Below, piece by piece: positions 29,122 through 38,302 of a DNA stretch of 64,000 nt; the stretch's first letter is position 1, and each line of letters begins with the position of its first letter. The notes under the pieces were generated by a model. The model was not told the origin of the DNA and ran no database searches. It saw only the letters and a list, made by a program, of their open reading frames with translations. The position numbers were made by a program, and so were the translations under genes. Location: assembly GCA_900074745.1 (NCBI GenBank), contig LT598468.1, positions 186,001 through 250,000 of the forward strand, read 5' to 3'. Source of the stretch: Lachancea mirantina. Taxonomy: Eukaryota; Ascomycota; Saccharomycetes; Saccharomycetales; Saccharomycetaceae.

Positions 29122-31299
29122 ATGAGAAAAGCAGTTACGAGTGCCGGCATGGAGGTATCTACGAAGACCAAAAATTCCAGTCAAAACGGAAGTGAGATAA
29201 GAGATAAAGAACTCAAGCTTCCCTCTGCACTTAAAGGACCTGATGAAATGAGCACACAAGCGGAGGAGAGTGAATCTGAAACTTTTCTGCCCAGCGTGTC
29301 TTTCGATACAGTACCTTTTCTCGCGGGAACTGCCTGTGAAGCTTACGATAGTGACGTGGAGGATCCTTTTCTAGACTATACTGAAGAGGAGTACTATGAT
29401 AATGAGAATTCGTTAGCTGTGTCGCCGTACCCTAGGGAAAGTTTCCATTGGGACTATCCAGGGTACGTCACTCCTGAGAAATCTTCACCTCCAAAAATTG
29501 GCGGTTTTTCATCGTTGGATGCAACCCTGGAGGGTCTAGATGGGATTCATATTGGCAGTAATGGAAAGATCACTCGTTCGGACTATCCAACAAGGCCCAC
29601 GATTGTCAACGACGCATTCATTTTGAGCAGGACTCACCGAAGATGGAACTCACTTTGGGAAGCAAGAAAAAGCCGTATAGACGGGCGCGCTGCATCTCCA
29701 AAGACATTTTTTCGATTTCCACAGATTTTGTTTCCCAAGCCGCCGAATAAAACCGTAAGTGACGGCTTTACGCCTCTTTCGAAGGAAGAGAAGAAAAAAT
29801 CCAAGATTTTGAATGAAATCGTGGGGTATACAAACGCACCAAGGACGATACTGTGTCATGTGAGTGGCCGGAAATATACTTGGGTCGCCCTCGATTGGTT
29901 AGTGCGGTCGTTTTCCAAAGATGTGGATCATTTGGTTGTAATAAGCAACCTTCCGAGAAGAACAGGTCAAAGGGGTCGCTCCCGATCTCGATCGAGATGC
30001 TCCCGTCGAAACATTTCAGTGGGTCGAAATGATGATTCCGATTCTGACTACAGATATAGGAGAGCACAGTCGGTAGACTCGAAAAGTGAGCGTTTCAAAA
30101 CGAAGCACGATTGCTGGATCGAATGGGCTTCTGGATATGATATCGCTGACATTAAAGAAGCTTTGAACAGCTTGTTCAATTACATTGTAGCCATATTATC
30201 TCCTCAGAAAGCCATTAAAGTTACAGTTGAGATTGTGGTTGGTCGGGCTACACGTATAATGTCACAGGCCTTGAACGTCTACTCCCCAAACTTGGTCGTC
30301 CTGGGGACGCCTCGGTCGAAGGATACTGACAGTTTGGTTCTTTGGAAATCTAGAGCCCTCACCGATAAGCTTTGTCAGTCTTTTCCCGTCCCAGTCATCC
30401 TCGTGCCGGCTCAAAAGCTCGCCAATTTTGAAACAGAATTGTTGCGTGAATTGCGAGAAGGCGCCAAATCGAGAGCAACAGTAGAAGGGTACTCACGAAA
30501 TCTTTCGGCGACTAACCAGAATCGAGATATCGATTCCAGCAGCAGTGGTATGAACACACCGTCAAGTTATGACTCGGGCGCCTCTACGGGTAGCTGGATA
30601 TCGAGGAAAAAAGAGACTATAGATGTTGGCGGGGATGATGGTGTTCTGAAGGAAATGCAAGTTCTGCGGAACAAGACTAAACTTAGGTTTGACCACATAA
30701 AGAAGGATTCTTCTCTCAGTGAGGACGATAAGTTGATTGAAGAGGTTGACGCAGTCTTCAAATCGTCCCTTGACGGTTTGAAGAAGCTTGAAGAGCAAAA
30801 CAAAAGCGGAGCCTCTTCTGGAAGGCTGAGACATCTAATGCCTCCAGATGATGGACGATCTAGCCATTCAAGGAGATCTATGATAGACGTTGCTGAAAGT
30901 CCTAAATCACGAAGAGCGACTCCCAAGATAACAATTGATGACAGTGGCGCTCTTGCTGCTCCCAAACGCGTGTCGCAAATAAAGTTTGCACCAGGTGTCA
31001 AGAAAAACGATATCAGCGACCTGGAACGGTCTCTCTCCTATGATCCGGTCTTAAGGCCCATGTCTTCCCAGAGTTCTAGGAGCTCGAGCAGTGATGTTAA
31101 CTTAAGAAAGGTACGCAGCGCGGGAGGCAAGCCTTCGAAAGCGAAGACCGAAAGGAAGCGCTCGAGGGGATTTCTTTCGTTGTTTAAAGGATCCAGTGGA
31201 GACAAGTCAGAAAATTACCATGAAACTGAGAAAACCAGTACATCTAGTGAAGCGAGTCGCAAGAAAAAGAGCAGCTTCTGGGGAAAAGGTTTTGGTTGA
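29122..31299 (+). CDS. JIP4: Universal-stress-protein-like protein (Jip4/YOR019W family)
   Basis: 725 residues (S. cerevisiae YOR019W 730, JIP4/YDR475C 876). Acidic and disordered to about 230. A USP-like nucleotide-binding fold lies at about 240-435: ILCHVSGRKYTWVALDWLVR, then VEIVVGRATRIMSQALN and PNLVVLGTPRSKD, interrupted by an Arg/Ser-rich loop (RGRSRSRSRCSRR). The tail is Ser/Lys-rich and disordered. The first true ATG is 29122; upstream in-frame codons lack one. The biochemical role is unknown in S. cerevisiae. This is the single copy standing for both duplicates, with the YDR476C side on the left and the YOR020C side on the right of it. Confidence 0.87.
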   Translation: MRKAVTSAGMEVSTKTKNSSQNGSEIRDKELKLPSALKGPDEMSTQAEESESETFLPSVSFDTVPFLAGTACEAYDSDVEDPFLDYTEEEYYDNENSLAVSPYPRESFHWDYPGYVTPEKSSPPKIGGFSSLDATLEGLDGIHIGSNGKITRSDYPTRPTIVNDAFILSRTHRRWNSLWEARKSRIDGRAASPKTFFRFPQILFPKPPNKTVSDGFTPLSKEEKKKSKILNEIVGYTNAPRTILCHVSGRKYTWVALDWLVRSFSKDVDHLVVISNLPRRTGQRGRSRSRSRCSRRNISVGRNDDSDSDYRYRRAQSVDSKSERFKTKHDCWIEWASGYDIADIKEALNSLFNYIVAILSPQKAIKVTVEIVVGRATRIMSQALNVYSPNLVVLGTPRSKDTDSLVLWKSRALTDKLCQSFPVPVILVPAQKLANFETELLRELREGAKSRATVEGYSRNLSATNQNRDIDSSSSGMNTPSSYDSGASTGSWISRKKETIDVGGDDGVLKEMQVLRNKTKLRFDHIKKDSSLSEDDKLIEEVDAVFKSSLDGLKKLEEQNKSGASSGRLRHLMPPDDGRSSHSRRSMIDVAESPKSRRATPKITIDDSGALAAPKRVSQIKFAPGVKKNDISDLERSLSYDPVLRPMSSQSSRSSSSDVNLRKVRSAGGKPSKAKTERKRSRGFLSLFKGSSGDKSENYHETEKTSTSSEASRKKKSSFWGKGFG

Positions 31300-31463
31300 T
31301 ATCTATTGGTTGACATGGATAAAAAGCGATTCCTCGAATTCCTAACTTTAACATTTATAAAAGTCATGTATTAACACTTACTACTGTATTTAAATTTCAT
31401 GCTACATGAAGAAAACTTGAAAGCGAGCATTGGCGAGTAAGCGACAGGAGCAGACTGGAGACC

Positions 31464-32807
31464 ATGCGAAGGGGGCCTCCTAAACGTTCGGCCAATGCTA
31501 TAACTGACAGACATTCGGAGTCTTTAGAAGCCCTGTCCCCAGCAGATAGGGTTCAAGGTCAAGGTTTAAATGTAGAACTTCATCCGGCCCTCAGATCGGC
31601 CAATTACCATCTTGTAGGAAGAGACGCTAATCCTTATTTGGCACACGAGAAACGAGCTAGAGCGGAAGAAGCGTCTGGAATTTTAAAGCGTTACGAAAAG
31701 GGTCTTCAGTTTCGGGTTCCTGGGTCTATTACTAGTCGAGTTCAAAAGCAACGAGAAGACTTGGCCAAGAGAGAAAAGGCCAGCCAGCAAGCTGCGATTG
31801 AAGAACAACAGAAAATCCTGTCAGGAGAACTTCCAGACAAGATCAAAGGTGAGGAAAAATATTTGCACCAAGAGCCACCCTTTGTAGAATGGTGGGATTT
31901 GCAATATTTGAAAGACCAAACGGAATGGATTATTACGAACAAATACACCAGAAAATATGATAATTTGGAGGAAGACAGCGACGAAGATGACGATTCGGAG
32001 CTTGAAAGGCCTAGTATCAGGTTTGTCCAACATCCAGTGCCGTTTTTGCCAATTCCGGACGATAAAAAGCCACCTAGGGTCTTCCTCACCAAAATGGAAC
32101 ACAGGAAGGTTCGTAGGAATAACAGAAAGTTATTGCGTGAAGAATATGAGCAAAAAATTCGAGCTGGTGTTAAACCCAAACCAGAACCGAAGGTCAAACT
32201 CAGCAATATGATGAGCGTTTACCAGAATTCGGAAAATATCACGGATCCAACGAGCTGGGAAAAAACGGTCAGACAACAAGTTGAGAGTCGGCGACTCCAG
32301 CACTTGGAGACAAATGAGATTAGACACCAGGAGGCCTTGGCTGCGAAGCTCGAACGGCCAAAAAGCGCACCAGCTGAAGGTCAATTATGCTGCAAAGTTT
32401 GGCGCTTCAAAAGCATACGAAATCCGAAAATTAGGTATAAACTCGCGACCAATAGCCGACAACTAGGGTTGAGGGGCATATGTTTGCATGTTCGAAATGG
32501 TGCTGGATTAATTGTTGTACTTGGTTCTGACAAGAATTGCAGATTCTACGATAAATTGGTGCGGCGACGCATAAAATGGGACGAGACCTTTGTCGACAAT
32601 AAGACAGACGAAGAAATAGAGGAACTTAATAACTGTGCAGAGCTCGTGTGGGAAGGATATCTACGTGACACCAAGTTCCGAGGCTGGTTCATGAAACAGT
32701 GCAACGAGGAATCTGAGCTGAAGGAAACGCTTGAACGCTACGATGCAGCGTTTATGTTCTCGCTGTTAGTGGACTTGCCGATAACGAATGCGAATGCTGG
32801 GGCTTGA
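31464..32807 (+). CDS. PRP3: U4/U6 snRNP splicing factor Prp3
   Basis: Holds the U4/U6 snRNA duplex in the tri-snRNP. The 447-residue product (S. cerevisiae 469) has the Prp3 core at about 95-270: KYLHQEPPFVEWWDLQYL, the acidic loop EEDSDEDDDSE, and the basic KVRRNNRKLLREEYEQK. The C-terminal DUF1115 domain at about 320-440 includes WEGYLRDTKFRGWFMKQ. YDR473C lies near YDR475C in S. cerevisiae too. SPP41, reported as a negative regulator of PRP3 and PRP4 expression, is at the right edge of this window; the linkage is probably chance. Confidence 0.94.
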   Translation: MRRGPPKRSANAITDRHSESLEALSPADRVQGQGLNVELHPALRSANYHLVGRDANPYLAHEKRARAEEASGILKRYEKGLQFRVPGSITSRVQKQREDLAKREKASQQAAIEEQQKILSGELPDKIKGEEKYLHQEPPFVEWWDLQYLKDQTEWIITNKYTRKYDNLEEDSDEDDDSELERPSIRFVQHPVPFLPIPDDKKPPRVFLTKMEHRKVRRNNRKLLREEYEQKIRAGVKPKPEPKVKLSNMMSVYQNSENITDPTSWEKTVRQQVESRRLQHLETNEIRHQEALAAKLERPKSAPAEGQLCCKVWRFKSIRNPKIRYKLATNSRQLGLRGICLHVRNGAGLIVVLGSDKNCRFYDKLVRRRIKWDETFVDNKTDEEIEELNNCAELVWEGYLRDTKFRGWFMKQCNEESELKETLERYDAAFMFSLLVDLPITNANAGA

Positions 32808-32921
32808 ACCTTCTTGAGGACATCGTGGGCATTAAAATCGTGCATTGAATCTACTTACGGATATTTACAGGCTTATGACCGGATTTGCAAGGTTGTCCGG
32901 CGAAAACGGATGAAAAAAAGT

Positions 32922-33239
32922 TCAGTCCGAAAGCTTAGCGAGAATCTCGCTGTCTCTGAACAAGATCACTTCCTCGTCGTCCTGCAACTTGACAGTAGAG
33001 CCACCAAATTGTGGAATCAACACGCTGTCGCCTGCCTTGACCTGAGGGACAACCTTGTTACCGTTTGCGTCCGTGAATCCTGGTCCCACGGCCAAAACGG
33101 TGGCCTGGTTTAGTTTTTGCACGTTTTTTTCAGGCAAATAAAGACCTGACGCAGTCTTGGCCTGTGCTTTCGCTCTTTGCACCAAAACACGATCCATCAA
33201 AGGAACAATTGACTTAGCAGACTTGATTAAAGTGGACAT
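32922..33239 (-). CDS. HSP10: Mitochondrial 10-kDa chaperonin
   Basis: Co-chaperonin that caps Hsp60 in the mitochondrial matrix. The 105-residue product matches S. cerevisiae Hsp10 (106) almost along its length: MSTLIKSAKSIVPLMDRVLV, the mobile loop AKTASGLYLPEK, GPGFTDANGNKVVPQV and FGGSTVKL. The frame is open 10 codons further upstream, but the family start is MSTL at 33239. The promoter holds a heat-shock element and a TATA run. It is convergent with PRP3 (115-base gap). Confidence 0.98.
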   Translation of the reverse strand: MSTLIKSAKSIVPLMDRVLVQRAKAQAKTASGLYLPEKNVQKLNQATVLAVGPGFTDANGNKVVPQVKAGDSVLIPQFGGSTVKLQDDEEVILFRDSEILAKLSD

Positions 33240-34545
33240 CTTGATACGAAAGTGACACACACCAGGCAAAGAAACGGAGGGAGGCTTGGGCTTTGAGATC
33301 GCGCTGGTTCGTTGTGAACTTTGGAGTCGGGTTAGACAGAATTCACCCTATATATATATATAGTGTCAACCTCTTTTTTTCACCATATCCGTGTACGGAG
33401 CTCTAGAATATTCTAAGTGAGTTAGAATTGAGTGTTCGTACAGGGGTATTTTGAACAATTAAATCACGTGCTTTAACTTCTCGACCACTCTTTCGGTATT
33501 CCCCAGGCGTCTGCGTTCTAAGTTGTTGGTTTGAGTGCATATACCAGCCAATTCGAGGTGTGCTATTTCGTCTGATTGTGATTAATTTTCTGAAAAAAAA
33601 GAAATGTCAGCTTTTGTTCGTGGGCTTCCCCACTTATCGTAGAAATGTGATTTGAGACTTTAATTCATAATTACAAGTAAACCTTCGTCGATGGGATACT
33701 CATGGTGATTGTGGGGCAGCTATCTGTGAATAAATTGGAAAACACCTGTAATATCATCTTGATGAGCACGTGATACATAATTAAACGGTCGCGTGATATG
33801 TGTGACATATTTCCAGCATGCTGACGATACCCAGAACTGTGTCTACCGTGCTGTCTAGATTGAGAACCTAATCTTTCTTGCGGGGTGCGCTAAATATAGA
33901 GACGAAAATTCGATTTAGATATGGGCTTTCAAGTGATGTGAAGCTTCGGGATGGTGCCTCTTCATTCTGAGGAGAATTCACTAAGTGTATAGTTTTGACA
34001 GATTGTTCTTTCACCGAAGAATGTTAAGCTGGTTTGTCCTCTCAGGTTCGTGCTAACAAGTATGAATGGAACTGTCAATTTATTTTTACTTTTGATATCG
34101 GTGCTTCGAAGGTAGTCATTGGCGTACTAAACAATAAAATTTGTATTGAAATACTGTTTCAGAATCATGAACGACACAGTGGAGTGGTGAACGGGTTTTG
34201 TAGTCTTATAGTTCCAATTACATACTAATTAACTGTATGTACACTGCGTTGTGTGATCTTATTTCTTGGCAACTCTGTCACCGAAGAGCATGGAACAGCG
34301 ACAATGTGAATAGCCTTGACTGCCTAAAGTTAAGCACCGCGAAGCCCGTGAAGTGAGAAATAACAGGACTGGGTTCGGGGGTACCTGAAGAATATTGGTG
34401 GACTAGCGACGAAATAGCCCGTGGTTCGAGCATTTGGCACATTTGAGATCACTATTCACGCCGCGAGGTGTAGACCATTAATGAAGAGCCCTATTCCATC
34501 TGAAGGACATTAAACACCCTATCTATACCAAGCCGTCATACCGCA
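33240..34545. other. Long intergenic region, HSP10 / MCO10
   Basis: About 1.3 kb between divergent genes, the longest gap in the window. It holds a TA-repeat TATA region (33350-33363), a heat-shock element (listed) and two Cbf1-type motifs at 33463-33470 and 33767-33774. An 8-base A run lies near 33593. A stretch at about 34300-34450 has short resemblances to 5S rRNA internal promoter sequence and a GGTTCGAGC B-box-like word at 34423; it may be a pseudogene of a Pol III gene or an unknown RNA (see findings). A 64-codon ORF at 34034 is not supported. Confidence 0.5.
33416..33423. promoter_or_regulatory. Heat-shock element before HSP10
   Basis: AGAATATTCT contains the inverted pair GAA-TA-TTC of an Hsf1 site, with CTC two bases before it as an imperfect third unit. 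It is about 180 bases upstream of HSP10, a known Hsf1 target in S. cerevisiae. Confidence 0.55.
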
Positions 34546-34770
34546 ATGGGAGCAGCTTATCATATCCTGGGGAGAACAGTTCAACCACACACGTTGGCAA
34601 TTGCCACTATCGCAGCTACCGTAGGTGGAGCCGTGTATTCCATGACCGGATCCAAGCCGGAAAAGACTCAGGAGACTAGTGTCGACAGTAGTCAGAAAAC
34701 GACACAATCAGAACCAGACATTGATATCGAAAAACTGGTGGATCAATTTATTAGGGACGAAAAACAGTGA
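34546..34770 (+). CDS. MCO10: Small mitochondrial protein of the ATP synthase subunit k family
   Basis: 74 residues. It starts [20 protein letters not shown], matching the N-terminal signature of S. cerevisiae Mco10 (YOR020W-A, MGAAYKVFGKTVQPHVLAIS) and, more weakly, subunit k (Atp19). One membrane segment (about 16-33) is followed by a hydrophilic acidic tail. Mco10 associates with ATP synthase dimers in the inner membrane. The location between HSP10 and SFM1 is exactly that of YOR020W-A, which settles the choice over ATP19. Confidence 0.9.
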   Translation: MGAAYHILGRTVQPHTLAIATIAATVGGAVYSMTGSKPEKTQETSVDSSQKTTQSEPDIDIEKLVDQFIRDEKQ

Positions 34771-34863
34771 AGCGATGAAAACTCGCTATTTACTCACCCC
34801 CAGAATCGGAATTGTATATACATTCAGCTTCTTATGCGTACATATATTCAGATCGTTGCAGCT

Positions 34864-35502
34864 TCAAAGGATATCATCTAAACTTTGTTCGGAGTCTTTC
34901 TTTATGAGGTCTAGCATACCCTCTGGCAAAATTGGTCTGCCCTGTGCATCCAGCACGTATCTGAAGGGCATCTCCGTGGCTTCGTTTTTGCTGAAACGAA
35001 ATTCCGGATAGTCGATGAACTTGATCTTTTCGAAAGGTATCTGGCCCTCAATAATCAATTGTGTCGTCCTGATAGCAGTGTCAGTGGTCATTTGCTTGTC
35101 ACCTAGTCTTTTCCCGATTAACAGGTCGGGATACGCAGTCATGAGCTCACGCGTTCTATCTCTGGGCGGATGATCGCCAAGAATCCCGCCAAATACAAAA
35201 TAATCGAATTTGCTTGAGTCCGCAGTCTCAAGGTCCCCTTTGGCACGAGGATCTAGCAAACACACCCGTTGTTTTTCAAGCTCGGGAAGCTCCGGAAACT
35301 CTTCGCGGATTTGTGTCAATGGCTTGGTAGTCCATTGGAGGCCCAATTCTCTCAGTTTCTGTGGAATGTCGGATTCTTCCGTTTCGCTAGGAAGCGATGA
35401 AAGAATCAAATTAGATGCTCCCAAGTCCCTGATAATTTGCGCATATTCCAGGGTCACCCATTCGCTGAAGCCCTGCTCCATGTGCTCGATGATATACTTC
35501 AT
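34864..35502 (-). CDS. SFM1: SPOUT-family protein arginine methyltransferase
   Basis: Methylates an arginine of ribosomal protein S3 (Rps3) with S-adenosylmethionine. The 212-residue product equals S. cerevisiae Sfm1 (YOR021C, 213). Visible blocks are MKYIIEHMEQGFSEWVTLEY, VCLLDPRAKGDLE, FDYFVFGGILGDHPPRDRT (the glycine-rich SPOUT knot entry) and LGDKQMTTDTAI. It is convergent with MCO10 (93-base gap), as in S. cerevisiae. Confidence 0.96.
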   Translation of the reverse strand: MKYIIEHMEQGFSEWVTLEYAQIIRDLGASNLILSSLPSETEESDIPQKLRELGLQWTTKPLTQIREEFPELPELEKQRVCLLDPRAKGDLETADSSKFDYFVFGGILGDHPPRDRTRELMTAYPDLLIGKRLGDKQMTTDTAIRTTQLIIEGQIPFEKIKFIDYPEFRFSKNEATEMPFRYVLDAQGRPILPEGMLDLIKKDSEQSLDDIL

Positions 35503-36126
35503 ATTGACGATCAGAGTGTTTTATGCGAAAAACGTTCTTTCGTCTCATTCCATTCGGATGCGATGAGATGAGCCATCAAATTTTCATTTTTCAAATGAAC
35601 CTTAGTCGACAGACTTCAAGAAGAGCTACGGTTATCCATGGTTCTGAGATGCGATAGCAGTTACCACTATATCACCAAGAAAGGCCTGTATATTTGGCGA
35701 GAAATTTGAGCGTTTGAGAATGAATTCTCAGTTTATTATTTGAGGTAACCGTGTCATTTTTTTAATTATATGGTAAAAGAATTGGCTCAATCAAACACAG
35801 TAGGTAATGTCATTCACATTAAAAATTGATCTTTGAGTTTTGGCTCATAATAACTGGCATTGAGAGTTCTAGTTCTTGATTACTAGGTTCCGTATATATT
35901 TTGCAAATGTGTTAACAGTTTTAATGTTTTTGACATGCTATGTATAATTCAAAAACAGATATCATGCAGTGTAGGGTTGACACGAGATAAGTCCAGGAAA
36001 CCTCGTTGACATATTTCACTGTGCTTCATTGAACTTCGGAAGTCTGACCACATGTCGATCGTGATTTGAAGAATAAATTGTAGGCCGTCCTATCTAGTTG
36101 GTATATAATTGCCATTTAGGCACAGG
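35503..36126. other. AT-rich intergenic region, SFM1 / DDL1
   Basis: About 620 bases, strongly AT-rich at 35750-35960. No coding sequence, tRNA or point-centromere arrangement (no CDEI followed by an AT-rich core and CDEIII) was found. It contains the SFM1 promoter and the DDL1 3' end. Confidence 0.5.
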
Positions 36127-38160
36127 TTATTCATGAGCGTCTGGCTCAGTTTTCTTTCGAGCCCGAACTTGATTTGTGACTCTTGGTCGCTTGGAGAGCA
36201 ATTCTCGCAGTAGAAATGCTGCCATATCCATTTCTTCAAAATAGCTAACGTGCGCACGAATTGCAGATATTAGATCGACCTCCAAGAAATTTGGTAAAAA
36301 TGAATAGTCAATGCGACCAGAAGCATTAATATCTGTCAGCAGCGCTAGCTGTCTTGCAGTTAGCACTGTGGAAAGTTTTTGATCCTTCTGGGGGTCAGAA
36401 CTAATTAGAGAAGTTCCGAGCTCATAAACTTTAGATGTGATATCGTTGCTTGTCCAATGAGGCATATAAGCCGGCTGTATACTGGCGAGGGAACGATCCA
36501 CCAGGGGTTCCACTCGATAAGCAATTGGGTCACAGACATGAAAGACATTGTAGAAATTCTGACATTTGGGAGATTGATATTTGGCGCTACTTTCATCTAA
36601 TGAACCCCGAAGCCTCGACTTTTGTATTAACTTGAAAACTCCGACTGGTGAACCAATCGTGAAAAAATTGTGCACATCGAAGTCTAGAGCATATTGTTTC
36701 TGGTTTGCTAAAATGTCAAACAGAATCAAACTGCCCAATGAGTGACCAACGATGTGAACTTTCCCGTTAAAACCGGGGTTTCGCGAACAGTAAAGGTTAT
36801 AGAGATGATTCAGTTGGCTTGTCACCGCGGTCAAAATTCGATGCTTGTACTGACGCTCTCCATAGAGTAGAACGTCCAAAACTACATCTCCCAAGACCTT
36901 TCGCAGCGACTTCACACCATCAGGTGTTATATCGTTCAAAGTTGGTAATGTCACATCTTCGGTGTTTATATCGTAGTCGTCAGTCTTGAAGCCTATCCGG
37001 TGTCGCCAGGTAATTGGGATCACCTGCGCTCGACAATTAGCGCTCCAATCTTCTTGACCATTTGCCTTGTTCAACTCCTTCAATTTGTCGCTATTCTCAT
37101 AGGCCTTCTTCATATTTTGACGAAGTAGATTGACAGTGTGCGCAAAATTGACATACTGGTATTTCTTGCCTAAGTTTTGGCCAATTCCGTGAACACAAAA
37201 CACGAGATGATCCACGTCCCGATGATTGGATGTAGAGTTTCGTTTCGTACTCTCGCCGCCATTATAATCCGTTTCTATTTCCTTCTCCATGGCTTTGTCT
37301 GCGTCGCGCTCAGTTCGCGGCCGCTTGGAGGAGCCAACAAGAGGATTCAAACCACTCATAAACCCGAACATTTCCCAATTGATCATATCCGTCAGTTTCC
37401 CCAGTCCTTTACTTGTCTCCTCCACTTCCTTCTCGACGCTTTCTTTTGCAGCATCTAAAATATTAGTATCGGCATCAACCCCACGCGTTAATTTGGTGAT
37501 CCCGAATCTTACCGCTTGTGTCACATTGCTTCGGAGCCAGTTAAGCTGCAGACTTCCCCCGTAAAGCGCCGGCAGGATAAAAGCGGTTTTATCGTCCGAA
37601 AAAAATACGTATTTCCCGAGGTTCTTGTTGCCGCTGAGCTTGAACAGATCACGATGAGGATCTTGATCAGGTTCCTTCCCGTTGTTTTTCGTGAGCTGAC
37701 TTGACGCTTGAAGCTCTTGCTTGTGTCGATGTACCTTTTGATACAAATTTTCCACCTCTTTAGTTAAGCTATCCTGGAGAGGCAAACCATCAGAATTGAA
37801 CCAAAGGCCGCGCCGCACTTCGTAAACGGGCCCTTCCCAATATGTAGGACGCAACTCTTTGTTCGATAAATCGACCTCGAACAAATAATCCTCATTCACT
37901 GGAATGGCTTTGAAAGCAGATGATTCGGCTTCATCCTTCGATTTGAACAACTGGTAAAATCGTTCTAGTCGTCTAGAATCCGTTTGCGAGAATGCTAAGA
38001 ATTTTTTGGGTTCTTTTTCACCTCTGGAATATTCAGGTTCAAATGGTTTCTTGTTGGGTACATCAGTAGCATAGTACCACTGCACCTTACAATTTGGAAT
38101 TGCTTCGCTGTAACGGCGAATCTGATTGAAAGTTCTAATCCATTGTCTCCTGAGAATCAT
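36127..38160 (-). CDS. DDL1: DDHD-domain phospholipase A1
   Basis: Hydrolyses phospholipids; S. cerevisiae Ddl1 (YOR022C, 715 residues) acts on mitochondrial lipids including cardiolipin. The 677-residue product starts with a basic presequence-like MILRRQWIRTFNQIRRYS. It has the lipase nucleophile in VHIVGHSLGSLILFD with the earlier FCVHGIGQNLG block. The DDHD region near the C-terminus contains RIDYSFLPNF and DLISAIRAHVSYFEEMDMAAF. Place and strand agree with the YOR021C-YOR022C-YOR023C order. Confidence 0.94.
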   Translation of the reverse strand: MILRRQWIRTFNQIRRYSEAIPNCKVQWYYATDVPNKKPFEPEYSRGEKEPKKFLAFSQTDSRRLERFYQLFKSKDEAESSAFKAIPVNEDYLFEVDLSNKELRPTYWEGPVYEVRRGLWFNSDGLPLQDSLTKEVENLYQKVHRHKQELQASSQLTKNNGKEPDQDPHRDLFKLSGNKNLGKYVFFSDDKTAFILPALYGGSLQLNWLRSNVTQAVRFGITKLTRGVDADTNILDAAKESVEKEVEETSKGLGKLTDMINWEMFGFMSGLNPLVGSSKRPRTERDADKAMEKEIETDYNGGESTKRNSTSNHRDVDHLVFCVHGIGQNLGKKYQYVNFAHTVNLLRQNMKKAYENSDKLKELNKANGQEDWSANCRAQVIPITWRHRIGFKTDDYDINTEDVTLPTLNDITPDGVKSLRKVLGDVVLDVLLYGERQYKHRILTAVTSQLNHLYNLYCSRNPGFNGKVHIVGHSLGSLILFDILANQKQYALDFDVHNFFTIGSPVGVFKLIQKSRLRGSLDESSAKYQSPKCQNFYNVFHVCDPIAYRVEPLVDRSLASIQPAYMPHWTSNDITSKVYELGTSLISSDPQKDQKLSTVLTARQLALLTDINASGRIDYSFLPNFLEVDLISAIRAHVSYFEEMDMAAFLLRELLSKRPRVTNQVRARKKTEPDAHE

Positions 38161-38302
38161 GTGAGCATCGACTTCTCGCTATGATACCAAACCCTAAGTT
38201 GTTTGAAGAATGTCAACTTCAAGCAAAATTCACCAATTTTGGCAAGCCCAGTATGAAAAGCTAAAAAAGTTGTTATCATCTAAAATCATTATTTAAGTGG
38301 GT

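Noticed and set aside
34034-34228. 64-codon ORF in the HSP10-MCO10 gap
   Set aside because: No homologue or targeting feature; AT-rich intergenic DNA of this length gives such ORFs by chance.
33440-36120. Possible point centromere (CDEI-like CACGTGA sites near AT-rich DNA)
   Set aside because: No CDEIII-like TTCCGAA core at the right distance; the CDEI words are better explained as Cbf1 promoter sites.
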